64,000 nt of DNA from Bacillota bacterium (GCA_009711705.1 VENG01000005.1:1-64000), one strand, 5' to 3'. Shown: positions 32,723 through 41,785, counted from the first letter of the stretch. The notes: generated from the letters alone by a model not told the origin. Program-made: numbers and translations.

Positions 32723-34498
32723 TTAATAACAATTTTTGGGCAATGCAAAAAAGAATTCCGATCCCTCTCCGTGCTTACTAGTCACGCCCACCGTTCCGCC
32801 GTGAATATCAACCAGGTGTTTTACTATGCTGAGCCCCAGTCCTGTACCACCCTGATCCCTACTACGAGTCTTATCAACACGGTAAAACCTTTCAAAGACC
32901 CGTCCTATATCTCCCGGCGGTATGCCCATACCGGTATCTCGAACTCTCACTACAACATCTTTTTCCCGCTCTTCAACTGCTATTTCAATTACGCCACCAG
33001 CCGGTGAATACTTGACGGCGTTGTCAACCAGGTTAACTAATATCTGTTCCACAATATCTCTGTCAACAGCTGCTATTACGGTTTTTTCAGGTAATTCAAT
33101 TTGGACATTTAAGTTCTTACTTTTAATTTGACCGCTAAGGTTTTGAACAGTGCTTCGGATAATAGAAGATAAATCCTCCGGTTTAAAATTCAATTTTACC
33201 TGCTTGCCTTCTAATCGGGATAATTCTAAAAGATCCTGGATGATTCTTTTTAACCTATCAGCCTCCTTGTCTATAATCTCCACGAACTCCCGATTAGTTT
33301 CGGGATCATCTATTGCCCCGTCCAACAATGTTTCGGTGAATCCTTTGATGGACGTCACCGGAGTTTTTAACTCGTGGGAAACATTGCCGACAAAGTCTTT
33401 ACGCATTCTTTCAACCTTTCGTTGTTCGGTTATGTCGTGTAAAACTGCCACTACCCCTATGCAATCTCCCTTATTATTGTGGATAGGGGATATAACAACC
33501 TGTAATGCCGCCTCTTCCGGGTTCTCTATCTTTATCTCCCGCTCCAGTGCTCCACAGCTTTTTAAAGCGTTATCTATTGCGGCCGAGAGCTCAGGATGTT
33601 TAATTAACGCATCATGTACTACACCCTTACTTCCCTCACCCGTAAAGGACAGAAACCTTTCCGCAGCCGGGTTTACCAGGTCTACCTGTCTTTTCCCATT
33701 GATAAAGATGACCCCACTGGTCATGTTGGTCAAAACTGTTTCCAGCCTATTTTTACCTTCTGAAATTAAACGCACTTTCTCTTTAATGGTAGTCGCCATG
33801 TGATTGAGTGCCCCGGCAAGCTCACCTATCTCGTCACTGCTTTTTACTTGGGCCCGAAAATCAAAGTCCCCCCTGGAAACACGCCTGGTAAATTCCATCA
33901 ATTTTTCAACCGGACCGGTCACCATTTTACTAAGTACAAAGCTTATCACAATGGTACAAAAAACGGCCACTAAAACAGCTGCCGTTACCACCGACCATAA
34001 CTTAGAGAAAGCCTGGCGTGTTTCCGTAATCGGTACAGCTAAGCGCATATAGCCGGAAGTTTTACCATTTTCAGTAATAGGCACGGCCACATACATCATA
34101 TCCTTGTCTAATGTACTGCTGTAACGAATGGCCATTCCTTCTTTTTTATTCATTGTTCTTTGAATTTCAGGTCTGTTAATATGACTTTCCATTTGTGGGG
34201 CAAACTCTTCTGAATCCCCTAAAACCTTACCGGCAATATTAATGATTGTTACCCTTGCTCCCACATCACTACTGATTTTATCTGCCTGACTCTCCATAAA
34301 ATCAAAGTTCCAGTCACTTTTTGTTTCCTTTATTAAACGGGATGCCAAAAAAGCCTGGGATTTCAATCTAGTTTCCAGATTATTATAGAAATATCCCTTG
34401 AGGGAGCTCATCAAAAATAATCCCAGCACCAGCATGGCTAAGATTACCAATCCTATATAAGTTGCCGTCAACCTCCAACGCAATCGCTTAAACATCAT
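32723..34498 (-). CDS. phoR: sensor histidine kinase, PhoR-like
   Basis: 591 aa: helix about 12-31, extracytoplasmic sensor domain about 32-165, second helix about 168-190, HAMP about 190-240, PAS about 255-360, then HisKA with phospho-acceptor FVGNVSHELKTPVTSIKGF and HATPase boxes ILVNLVDNAVKYSP, VRDTGMGIP and GGTGLGLSIVKHLV. It probably pairs with the OmpR-type regulator at 36600-37298, to which it would be adjacent but for the IS607 element between them. No good ribosome site precedes ATG 34498 or 34495; only GTAACGGAT is seen, partly element sequence. The PhoR name is by architecture and closeness to pst. Confidence 0.88.
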   Translation of the reverse strand: MMFKRLRWRLTATYIGLVILAMLVLGLFLMSSLKGYFYNNLETRLKSQAFLASRLIKETKSDWNFDFMESQADKISSDVGARVTIINIAGKVLGDSEEFAPQMESHINRPEIQRTMNKKEGMAIRYSSTLDKDMMYVAVPITENGKTSGYMRLAVPITETRQAFSKLWSVVTAAVLVAVFCTIVISFVLSKMVTGPVEKLMEFTRRVSRGDFDFRAQVKSSDEIGELAGALNHMATTIKEKVRLISEGKNRLETVLTNMTSGVIFINGKRQVDLVNPAAERFLSFTGEGSKGVVHDALIKHPELSAAIDNALKSCGALEREIKIENPEEAALQVVISPIHNNKGDCIGVVAVLHDITEQRKVERMRKDFVGNVSHELKTPVTSIKGFTETLLDGAIDDPETNREFVEIIDKEADRLKRIIQDLLELSRLEGKQVKLNFKPEDLSSIIRSTVQNLSGQIKSKNLNVQIELPEKTVIAAVDRDIVEQILVNLVDNAVKYSPAGGVIEIAVEEREKDVVVRVRDTGMGIPPGDIGRVFERFYRVDKTRSRDQGGTGLGLSIVKHLVDIHGGTVGVTSKHGEGSEFFFALPKNCY

Positions 34499-34509
34499 AT
34501 CCGTTACAG

Positions 34510-34651
34510 AAAAACTATTAAAACTTACAAGTTTTCACTTCCTAATTCATTGAGCCCGGTTTTGCCGAAGCTACTACCGTTTGATATAACTCTCCAAAGG
34601 CTTAAATTCCCGACTAACGAATCGGTACATATCCGCAAGTGCTTGTTTGTG
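34510..34651 (-). ncRNA. candidate omega RNA of IS607 element 1
   Basis: Non-coding stretch between the tnpB stop and the element end, where TnpB guide-scaffold RNAs lie. Hairpins seen on the minus strand include CGCAAGT...ACTTGCG and AAAACTT-GT-AAGTTTT near the end. Position is the main evidence. Confidence 0.45.
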
Positions 34652-35878
34652 CTAACTTGCGAATTGTTCTAGTCCGTAGTGTTTTAGATTAATACTGGCG
34701 TTTTCGTCCCGGTTAATCTTGAAGCCGCAATGCTTGCAATAATAAGTACGGTCAGATAATTTCAGGTCTTTTTTTATTGAACCACAATGACTGCACTGCT
34801 TACTGCTTGGATAGAACCGGTCTGCCAATACCAAGGGGATTCCGTTCCAATCACATTTATAGATTAACTGACGCCTAAATTCATAAAGTTTTTGTTCTTG
34901 AACGGCGCGAGCTAAGTGCTTGTTTTTCATCATGCCATTAATGTTTAAGTCTTCGATGGCAATAAAAGCTGGCTTGGCTTTCACCAGCTTGGCTGTGGCC
35001 TGGTGAACGTGATTAAGACGGATATTTTTTAGCCTCCGGTGAACAGAAAGGATTTTCTTTTCCAGTTTTAATAGGTTACAGGTCCTTCTGTAACGGTTCT
35101 CACCACCTTCCTTTTTACGTTTTTCATACTGTCGACTTGCTTGGCGCTGCAGTCGTTTTAGCTTTTTGGTCAGACGGCGAACTTCTTTTGTCTTGTTAAT
35201 GTTTTTTATTTTTTCGCCGCTGTTGAAAATGGCTAAATCCTTTACTCCTACGTCAATGCCAATGCCTTCGGTTTTAGGTTGATAGTTAATGTTATTTTCT
35301 AGCTCAATACTAACGGAAAGATACCAGTAGAACCCGTCAAAGCTTATTCGTGGATTGCTGTATTTGCCTGCTGGAAAACGATCTTTTTCCGCGATTTTAA
35401 CCCAGCCGATTTTCTCTAACTTTACCTTGCCGTTAGAGATTACCAGCTTGTCTTCACGCTGGAAAAACCTCGGCATACTCTTATGTTTACTCTTAAACTT
35501 TGGATGTCCATTTAAGTCATAAGCGGTGAGTTTTTTACCAGTTCTCTTGGCTTTTTCGAGGGTCTTGTTAGTGTATTTTTCTGTGATTGACTGCTTAATT
35601 TCAAAGAAACGTTTGTAGGCTTGGTCTAAGTCCCTTACGGCCTGCTTGGGTATTTGGGCTGATACATCGCCTAACCATGCGTATTCATTAGTCTTTTTTA
35701 AGGCCGTTATTTCTTTGCGGAGTTCCCCTTCGCGAATGAATTTATTACCTTCTTCAAAATTCTTTAACTGCTTACCCAGGGCATAGTTATAGGCCCAGCG
35801 AGCTACCCCTGCTGACTGGCGGAACTTTTCTTCTTGTTCCTTTGTTGGTATGAGTTGAACCTTGAATGCTTTAACCAT
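34652..35878 (-). CDS. tnpB: TnpB, RNA-guided nuclease of IS607 element 1
   Basis: 408 aa. All RuvC residues are visible: GIDVGVKDLAIF (Asp), FIAIEDLNINGM (Glu) and NRDENASINL (Asp). The zinc ribbon CSHCG...CKHCG lies between the last two. The N-terminal helix-turn-helix-like region (KEQEEKFRQSAGVARWAYNYAL) is typical. It overlaps tnpA by eight bases. Looks intact, so probably an active guide-RNA nuclease. Confidence 0.93.
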   Translation of the reverse strand: MVKAFKVQLIPTKEQEEKFRQSAGVARWAYNYALGKQLKNFEEGNKFIREGELRKEITALKKTNEYAWLGDVSAQIPKQAVRDLDQAYKRFFEIKQSITEKYTNKTLEKAKRTGKKLTAYDLNGHPKFKSKHKSMPRFFQREDKLVISNGKVKLEKIGWVKIAEKDRFPAGKYSNPRISFDGFYWYLSVSIELENNINYQPKTEGIGIDVGVKDLAIFNSGEKIKNINKTKEVRRLTKKLKRLQRQASRQYEKRKKEGGENRYRRTCNLLKLEKKILSVHRRLKNIRLNHVHQATAKLVKAKPAFIAIEDLNINGMMKNKHLARAVQEQKLYEFRRQLIYKCDWNGIPLVLADRFYPSSKQCSHCGSIKKDLKLSDRTYYCKHCGFKINRDENASINLKHYGLEQFAS

Positions 35879-36479
35879 TTTCTTTCAGCTCCTGCAGGAG
35901 TTTCTTAGCTTTGTTCGCGCGTTTACCCTGTAACCGACAGCTAAAGACAGTCACAATCTGAATTAGATCCTCAACTAACTCCTGTTCTTCTATCTTTTCT
36001 GCATGGTCGATAACTTCAATTTCACAGTTATGCAGTGAAGCAATAAATTCTACTAGTTCAAACCCAAAACGCAAGAGACGGTCTTTGTAGAATATAACCA
36101 CTTTATTTACTTCGTTGTGTAAAATACGTCTAATTAGTTCCTGTAACCCTTTTTTCTTATAGTTAATCCCACTACCTATATCAGAAATGATCTCGTAAGG
36201 TTTGCCTTGAGCTAATAAATAAGTTTTCATATTTTGAATTTGTCTTTCTAAATCATCTTTTTGTTTTTGACTACTTACCCGACAGTAACCAACAGTAATT
36301 CTACTCTTTGATGGTTTGGTAATACCTAGTACTTCTCTTAACTGATCTTCACTGTAATATCTATGACCGCCTTGACTGATGTAAGCAGGAATAAGTTTAC
36401 CTTCGTTGTGCCAGTTTCTTAAAGTTTGATGAGTTACATTGATTCTTTTTGCAAACTCACCGATTGGATAGTAGTTCAT
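35871..36479 (-). CDS. tnpA: IS607-family serine recombinase TnpA, element 1
   Basis: 202 aa. N-terminal MerR-like winged helix (IGEFAKRINVTHQTLRNWHNEGKL...GGHRYYSEDQL) then a small serine-resolvase domain with the nucleophile Ser in VGYCRVSSQKQKDDLERQ and KVVIFYKDRLLRFGFELVEF. Repeated CTATTTATAG-like sites upstream (36494-36570) are likely recombinase-binding sites. Confidence 0.93.
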   Translation of the reverse strand: MNYYPIGEFAKRINVTHQTLRNWHNEGKLIPAYISQGGHRYYSEDQLREVLGITKPSKSRITVGYCRVSSQKQKDDLERQIQNMKTYLLAQGKPYEIISDIGSGINYKKKGLQELIRRILHNEVNKVVIFYKDRLLRFGFELVEFIASLHNCEIEVIDHAEKIEEQELVEDLIQIVTVFSCRLQGKRANKAKKLLQELKENG

Positions 36480-36493
36480 ATAATCACACCTTT

Positions 36494-36570
36494 ACTATTT
36501 ATAGTATAGCATTTATTGCCACTAATATCTATAAATAGCAAATGGTTATTTATAATTTTTTATAGTTATA
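36494..36570. repeat. left-end repeats of IS607 element 1
   Basis: Several copies of a TATTTATAG / CTATAAATAG motif in both orientations in the first 90 bases of the element. Confidence 0.5.
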
Positions 36571-36599
36571 TTTCAACTACCCCCCCCCCTGTACGGCGG

Positions 36600-37298
36600 T
36601 TAATTAACGGGCTCCGTAAATTTGTAACCCACGCCCCGTACCGTTTTTATATAAGCCGGTCTTTTCGGATTTTCTTCAATTTTCTCCCTTAAATGACTTA
36701 CATGCACATCAACAATCCTGGTGTCACCTGCATATGTATACCCCCACAACTGGTTAAGGAGAACATCCCTGGTCATTACACGCCCCATATTCCGCGCTAA
36801 AAAATCCAGTAATTCAAACTCCTTTGGCGTCAGTTCCACCGGCTGGTTCTTTACATTTACTTCGTATCTTGACGAGTCGATAACCAAGTCACCAATATTT
36901 ATGCTTTCATGGCTCACGCTTTCTGACTTAGTATTTGTACGCCTTAATACTGCCTTAACCCGGGCCAGTAATTCCCGTGGACTAAAAGGCTTGGTAATAT
37001 AATCGTCAGCACCCAATTCAAGCCCCAGCACAGTATCTATTTCCTCGTCCTTGGCGGTTACCATTATAACGGCCACCGGTATGTTCTCCTGCCGGATGCG
37101 ACGACAGACTTCAAGGCCGTCCACCCGGGGCAGCATAATATCAAGAAGTATCAAGTCAGGTTTCTCTTCCCGCGTCAGCTGCAGCGCCTCTTCCCCCTCA
37201 TACGCCTTCAGGGTTTTAAAGCCCTCTTTCTCCAGGTTAAAGGTTACCAGCCTAACTATGGACTTCTCATCGTCAACAACCAGGATTTTCTGAGCCAT
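36600..37298 (-). CDS. phoP: response regulator, PhoP/PhoB (OmpR family)
   Basis: 232 aa. Receiver domain: VVDDEKSIVRLV, phospho-Asp in DLILLDIMLPRVDG, VTAKDEE (Thr) and DDYITKPFSPRELLAR (Lys). C-terminal winged helix: ELTPKEFELLDFLARNMGRV...DTRIVDVHVSHLREKIE...YIKTVRGVGYKF. ATG 37298 follows GGAGGTC. Likely activates pst genes under phosphate limitation. Its stop is 11 bases from the IS607 left end. Confidence 0.92.
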   Translation of the reverse strand: MAQKILVVDDEKSIVRLVTFNLEKEGFKTLKAYEGEEALQLTREEKPDLILLDIMLPRVDGLEVCRRIRQENIPVAVIMVTAKDEEIDTVLGLELGADDYITKPFSPRELLARVKAVLRRTNTKSESVSHESINIGDLVIDSSRYEVNVKNQPVELTPKEFELLDFLARNMGRVMTRDVLLNQLWGYTYAGDTRIVDVHVSHLREKIEENPKRPAYIKTVRGVGYKFTEPVN

Positions 37299-37403
37299 TA
37301 TCTGACCTCCGAGAATTAGAGTTATTTTGAGAAATTCGTCCTGATCACGGTCAAATCCTGCTCTAGAACTCTCTATATATATGCCAATACCCCAAATACA
37401 GAA

Positions 37404-37431
37404 ATACAATACCCTTTAAAGGGTATTGTAT
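37404..37431 (-). terminator. perfect palindrome after the DUF169 gene
   Basis: 28-base perfect palindrome (ATACAATACCCTTT and complement) 50 bases beyond the DUF169 stop; only a weak T tail on the minus strand. Confidence 0.6.
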
Positions 37432-37481
37432 CAAATCTCTTTTCTTATGAATTATATCTGCTGCAATATATTTTTGTTCAC

Positions 37482-38261
37482 TTACTTGTTACGATCCTTT
37501 ACTTTTAACCATGGATCCTGTTCCAGGAAACTTCCTTCTACGTTATTCTCCATTTCTTCGAACATTTTAAAAGGAACGCTGAAGGACAAAATGTCTTTAT
37601 CAACCTTGGGCCGAGCAGTAATATCGAACATACCGATTACAGCTTTTGGAGTCTCTTTCTCACCTTCACTGGCCGGAAAAATACCAAAAGTATGACATCC
37701 AGCCCCCATGGGAGCTGTAACATTATAATTTACCCCTCTTCCATAGTTGGCAAGTACCACCAGTGCAGATAGCTGGTCAGGCTTAACCAGAAAAACCACC
37801 GTCTTTGGCTCTTCACTACCACTAACCTGATCGACTGGCTTTAGAACAATATATTCATTAGGAATGTCCATAATAGGAAGAGAATCAACAAACTTCGATG
37901 CTGTTTCAGGTGACTTAAAGTACCTCTCACCGTGTTCCAGGTGCGGCAGTCCTTTAGCAATGTTTTTGCCCATCTCTGTCTGGCAGAACTCAGGGTTGCC
38001 CGTAGACAAGAAGTGTTCAATCCCACCTGGAAAATAAACGTACTGGTTACCAAAGCCAAGGCCGGTGCCTCCGCCCGGGCAACCAAACGTTTTGCGGTCA
38101 AAAACCGCTGTCTTGCCTTTAGCTGCGGCAGTAAGCATGGCTACCACACAGGCCCTTAAACCTTCTTTAAACTGTAATGCCCCTTCAGGCTTTTCATCTG
38201 TCCAGATTACCGCCACCGGTGAGTAATTCATGTCTATCGCCTTAGCAATTTTGCTCTCCAT
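37482..38261 (-). CDS. DUF169 family protein
   Basis: 259 aa. Typical DUF169 start SPVAVIWTDEKPEGALQF; conserved Cys in LRACVVAMLTAAAKGKTAVFDRKTFGCPGGGTGLGFG and a C-terminal MGAGCHTFGIFP, suggesting a Cys-ligated cofactor. The family is common in anaerobes and has no firm biochemical role. It sits between the two IS607 elements, with a dyad at 38293-38319 just upstream. Confidence 0.85.
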   Translation of the reverse strand: MESKIAKAIDMNYSPVAVIWTDEKPEGALQFKEGLRACVVAMLTAAAKGKTAVFDRKTFGCPGGGTGLGFGNQYVYFPGGIEHFLSTGNPEFCQTEMGKNIAKGLPHLEHGERYFKSPETASKFVDSLPIMDIPNEYIVLKPVDQVSGSEEPKTVVFLVKPDQLSALVVLANYGRGVNYNVTAPMGAGCHTFGIFPASEGEKETPKAVIGMFDITARPKVDKDILSFSVPFKMFEEMENNVEGSFLEQDPWLKVKDRNK

Positions 38262-38292
38262 TTATTGTCCCTGGTTTCTGAAACCTAAACAT

Positions 38293-38319
38293 ATCTGATT
38301 TATACAGTATAATTCAGAT
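38293..38319. promoter_or_regulatory. inverted repeat upstream of DUF169 gene
   Basis: ATCTGATTTATAC-A-GTATAATTCAGAT, 13-base arms with one mismatch, 32 bases before the DUF169 start. It could be an operator or part of the IS end. Confidence 0.4.
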
Positions 38320-38324
38320 TTATT

Positions 38325-38552
38325 TAGGCTTCTCTCCCGCCGACTAACGGGAGGCAGTATCACAGGATTCAACTGCTAGGCTGTAGCCTGCAGACTACAT
38401 TCCGGGTGGTTCACCTTTTGGGATCACCGCCGCTGCCTGAAGCAAACGTACTGCCCGGAGAAGGTGTTACCTCCGCCTGGTTTGGCGACTTGTGACAACG
38501 GCCTTTCACAACGTGTACCGTGTCACCCGCAAACTCTAAAGGCTTTTTGGTG
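38325..38552 (-). ncRNA. candidate omega RNA of IS607 element 2
   Basis: About 230 bases after the tnpB stop, GC-richer than its surroundings and rich in hairpins: on the minus strand TGTAG-TCTGCAGG-CTACA and, at the 3' end, CTCCCG-TTAGTCGG-CGGGAG (38334-38353). This is the place and style of a TnpB guide-scaffold RNA. Confidence 0.6.
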
Positions 38553-40010
38553 TCAACCTATATCTAACAGTTCTTTCCGGTAAACATGCCATGAAACCAG
38601 GCTGTTCACCCCTTTCTTTTTAAGATGTTTCTGAATTGCTTTCTTAATTGCTGACCACTGTTTCCAGTTGGTCATTAGTTTAAATTCGGGCTTTTTCTTA
38701 ATCAGCTTTTCGAGCAATACTTTTGGTATATTCTCATGGGTAAACTCTAAACCACGCCGGGCAATTACATAGCTTGCTGACTGGTGGGTCGATAGCCCGT
38801 ACATATGCTGGTACTTTAGAGTACCTATAACCGAGGTAAAGGCCGGTTTTACCTTTATTAACGGCACCCCCTCACGGGCTGCACACCGGTCAATGTATTC
38901 CAGAAACTTTGACCAGATAAAACCATGACTCATACGGTTAAACTTGGCCGTTACGGACTTGTCGTTTTTAAACTTTAAGTCCTCTACGGCTACAGCATAA
39001 CCTTTACTTTTAGCTGCTGTTACAGCTTGCTTGGCCATCTCACCGATAAGGTTATCCTTACGGTTGCTTCTGGCGTATGTCCACTCACCCTCACCCAACC
39101 ACTGGCTCCCCCGGTATTGCCCCAGGTAGTCTACCATGACCATTCCCAGTCCGTCTGGGTTGGTGTCTATTCCTGTAACGCCTATGGCGTTATATGGCAC
39201 CGGGATTTCTTCTTCAATGGTGACATGGACGTAATATTTTCCCTCTCTGCGGAGGATTTCTACTTGATAGGCACCGCCTGTCTGGAGATAGTCCAAAACC
39301 ATTTGCCGATAGTTGATACCGTTTATCTTGCCGGTTTTTTTCGAGGGCTTATGGGCCAGGTAGATCGGGACGGTGATACGGTTGTAGCGTACTGATCTAC
39401 CGGTCTGCACCTGTTCGGCAGCTAGATCAAGGTAGATTTGACCATCAATTTCGTATAAGCGAGTGTTCAGGTTGCCGCCTTTAGTCTTATCTCCCCGGGA
39501 TAAATAGCGGTTTGATCTAGCCTCCCGCCATTCTTCCCTGGTGATACTGCCCTTGCACCGTTCCAAAAATAGTTTCTTTCCGCCGAATACTACGGGCGGG
39601 AAGGTATTGGTTTCAAGGTAATGCTGCCACTTGGCCAGTTTGCGCTGCTCTTTATCTTTATCTAACCGTTTTTGGAGTTTGGCAATTTTAGCGGGTGTTT
39701 TGGCTTTAGCAATACGTTTTTCGGTAAATTGGGGCTTGGCTTTGGCGTTTTCATAGTGGTACTTTACCAGTTCATGTTGGCTTTTAATGGTGCTTTGGGC
39801 ATCGTATACTGCATCGTTGGCTTGTCGGGAATTGAGACTGAACTTCGCCTGTACTGATATGCGAATGTCCTGCACCTTCCACCCATCCAAAAGTCTTTTA
39901 AATGACCAACGAACTGCGGCACAGTAACGCCCCATGAGGTTGTCGAGGAAATTTTTCTGAACCTCGATGAGCTGGAGGATGGTTCCTCTAACCGTGGTTT
40001 TCACAGGCAA
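38553..40010 (-). CDS. TnpB-like protein of element 2, non-canonical RuvC
   Basis: 485 aa, longer than usual TnpB. RuvC-I Asp in VTGIDTNPDGLGMVMVD and RuvC-II Glu in VAVEDLKFKN are present. Where canonical TnpB has the zinc ribbon (two CxxC) and the third Asp (RDxNAAxN), this has VIGTLKYQHMYGLSTHQSASYVIARRG, with no CxxC pair and no Asp. A long basic N-terminal region (about residues 60-170) is predicted helical. It belongs to the divergent TnpB group with RHEAAA-type ends; whether it cuts DNA is unclear. It overlaps the recombinase gene by 23 bases. Confidence 0.85.
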   Translation of the reverse strand: MPVKTTVRGTILQLIEVQKNFLDNLMGRYCAAVRWSFKRLLDGWKVQDIRISVQAKFSLNSRQANDAVYDAQSTIKSQHELVKYHYENAKAKPQFTEKRIAKAKTPAKIAKLQKRLDKDKEQRKLAKWQHYLETNTFPPVVFGGKKLFLERCKGSITREEWREARSNRYLSRGDKTKGGNLNTRLYEIDGQIYLDLAAEQVQTGRSVRYNRITVPIYLAHKPSKKTGKINGINYRQMVLDYLQTGGAYQVEILRREGKYYVHVTIEEEIPVPYNAIGVTGIDTNPDGLGMVMVDYLGQYRGSQWLGEGEWTYARSNRKDNLIGEMAKQAVTAAKSKGYAVAVEDLKFKNDKSVTAKFNRMSHGFIWSKFLEYIDRCAAREGVPLIKVKPAFTSVIGTLKYQHMYGLSTHQSASYVIARRGLEFTHENIPKVLLEKLIKKKPEFKLMTNWKQWSAIKKAIQKHLKKKGVNSLVSWHVYRKELLDIG

Positions 40011-40635
40011 CCACCTCCTGCTTGATAAGTTCAGTTAGCTTTTTTGTTACACGCCCGCCACGTTTACCGTAAATCCTGGCCGAAAAACTGGTCACTATGG
40101 CGATCATGTCTTCTACTAGTTCTTCTTGTGGTGATTTCTCTTCGTCCGATTCCATAATGTCAATTTCAATGCCGCATAGCCGATAATATTGTTCCAGGTA
40201 CTTATAGTCAAAACGGGCTAACCGGTCTTTATATTCGATAACAATAACGTCTATTTCACCCTTTGTGGCGGTTTTGGCCAGTTTGGTAAGTTCCCGCCTG
40301 TTCTCGTTTAGACCGGAAGCAATTTCATTATAGACCGCTTTAACCTGATAACCTTTTTCTACCGCATAGGTTATTAACCGCTCTTTTTGCCGCTGTAAAT
40401 TTACGGCTTCGGCTTGCTTTGCGGTGGATACACGGGCATAAACAGCACATTGCTTTGTTCCTCTTACAGTTATATCTTCACCAATCAAAGCCATTATCTG
40501 CGATTCTTTATAACGTCTATGACCGCCGGGTGTGCGTAATGGTTTTAATTTCCCTTCTCTTTCCCAGCGGCGTATTGTATGTGGCCATACGTTCAATAGC
40601 TTTGCTACCTGGTGAGGTGTTAGCAATTTTTCCAT
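39988..40635 (-). CDS. tnpA: IS607-family serine recombinase TnpA, element 2
   Basis: 215 aa from ATG 40635, preceded by AAGGTGG. MerR-like DNA-binding start (TPHQVAKLLNVWPHTIRRWEREGKL...GGHRRYKESQI), catalytic Ser in CAVYARVSTAKQAEAVNLQRQ, and VIVIEYKDRLARFDYKYLEQ. Intact. Shares layout but little exact sequence with the element 1 enzyme. Confidence 0.93.
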   Translation of the reverse strand: MEKLLTPHQVAKLLNVWPHTIRRWEREGKLKPLRTPGGHRRYKESQIMALIGEDITVRGTKQCAVYARVSTAKQAEAVNLQRQKERLITYAVEKGYQVKAVYNEIASGLNENRRELTKLAKTATKGEIDVIVIEYKDRLARFDYKYLEQYYRLCGIEIDIMESDEEKSPQEELVEDMIAIVTSFSARIYGKRGGRVTKKLTELIKQEVVACENHG

Positions 40636-40866
40636 TGACACCACCTTTTGCCATTATCTTAATTAGAACCCGTGTTCGATGTCAATGGTTTATTGTTCTT
40701 TATTTGCTTTTGTTTAATTAATCTGTAGCTGCTTCAGACCTCCTTTATATTATTCTTGTCCCGTTTAGTTAGCTATTAAAAACCATTATAATAAAAACCG
40801 CACCGTCTTGGCAATAAACGTACTTAGCTTCTATTCATGCAGTTGGCCCCGTATTCGAATATAATA

Positions 40867-41496
40867 TCACAGGCGCAATTTCTGCATTTGCTTATCCGCT
40901 ATTTGGTTTACTTTATGTCCCCAAGGAGTTAAACAAAAAGTATGCCATGCAATTCCGGTGAGTGCAGATGCCATAAAAACCCGGCTCTGTAAACTCAGAA
41001 TATAGAAATATGACAGGTATAATATTACAGCAAGCCAGGCAAAGAGAACAGTAATGGCTATGGTCCTTAGTTTTATTCCATGGGCATAGGAATTAAGGGG
41101 CTTTTTATGGGTGGTGGCATAACCGTATTTGAATATTGCTGCTGTAGCCAGCACGGCAATAGAAATTCCTAAAGACAAAAAAAAGGCGGTAGAGGTAAAA
41201 AAAGCTAAGGTGACGGCTATTCTCCCCAGGATCAAAAACACTAACGTACCAAAAATGGTACAGCGTAAAGAAGAAGAAGCGTGGGAGCCGCCGGAAAAAA
41301 TTCTCAGCGAAGACGAAGCCAAAGCAGCTATTATAGTGTGGGGAAAAACTTGGAGGAAATATGATAATACAGCTAATACAACATAGTTGAAAATTAAACT
41401 TGCCAGGCTTTGCAGGCCGAACACAATAACACCTGTTTCATTGTTCCCTGTTTCCCGGGAGATCCTTTGGGCAAAATTGTGTATTACTTTACTCAT
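40867..41496 (-). CDS. agrB: accessory gene regulator protein B (AgrB) peptidase
   Basis: Membrane cysteine protease of 209 aa that processes and cyclises the AgrD peptide. Catalytic His and Cys lie seven residues apart in RIFSGGSHASSSLRC, exactly as in AgrB. About six helices. ATG 41496 follows GAGGTTATT. It lies downstream of agrD and the sensor genes on the same strand. Confidence 0.93.
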   Translation of the reverse strand: MSKVIHNFAQRISRETGNNETGVIVFGLQSLASLIFNYVVLAVLSYFLQVFPHTIIAALASSSLRIFSGGSHASSSLRCTIFGTLVFLILGRIAVTLAFFTSTAFFLSLGISIAVLATAAIFKYGYATTHKKPLNSYAHGIKLRTIAITVLFAWLAVILYLSYFYILSLQSRVFMASALTGIAWHTFCLTPWGHKVNQIADKQMQKLRL

Positions 41497-41568
41497 ATTA
41501 ATAACCTCAATAATTTTAAAAATATTCAAAAAAATTGGCCGATTTAACGGCCGCATTCTGACATTAAA

Positions 41569-41709
41569 TTAATCGTACTTTTGAGCTAGCGATTCCGGCA
41601 GTTCGGGCTGATAATGGAACACACCACAAGCACCGGCGGCAGTGATATTGGCCAGCAATGTAACAAGAGCCAATACGCCCATGAAAAGCAAGCATTTTAT
41701 TTTTTGCAC
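41569..41709 (-). CDS. agrD: AgrD-type cyclic lactone autoinducer peptide precursor
   Basis: 46 aa, GTG start at 41709 preceded by GGGGGGTAATAA. Layout is that of AgrD: basic then hydrophobic amphipathic N-terminus (QKIKCLLFMGVLALVTLLA), the Cys-containing core TAAGACGVFHYQPELPES, and an acidic C-terminus ending KYD. The YQPExPE motif after the Cys is the family hallmark; the Cys would form the (thio)lactone. Sits 72 bases upstream of agrB. Confidence 0.92.
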   Translation of the reverse strand: MQKIKCLLFMGVLALVTLLANITAAGACGVFHYQPELPESLAQKYD

Positions 41710-41785
41710 TTATTACCCCCCTTTTTTAATGATAGTTACAAACTGCTTTTTGTGTTTGGTTGGTGGCCACAGGCTCATAAAAAGT

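Larger units (their letters stand above)
34502..36589 (-). mobile_element. IS607-family element 1 (TnpA serine recombinase plus TnpB)
   Basis: Contains the recombinase gene 35871-36479 and tnpB 34652-35878. Probable ends are a G (C on plus) tract at 36580-36589 and GG at 34501-34502 next to the phoR start. IS607 joins between two G without target duplication, so joining the outer flanks gives CCGCCGTACAGGATATGATG, a plausible phoP-phoR junction. Ends are inferred. Confidence 0.75.
38290..40760 (-). mobile_element. IS607-family element 2, different lineage
   Basis: Carries tnpB 38553-40010, recombinase gene 39988-40635 and a structured 3' region. Its proteins are only distantly like those of element 1, so it is an independent arrival. 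The ends are approximate. Confidence 0.7.
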
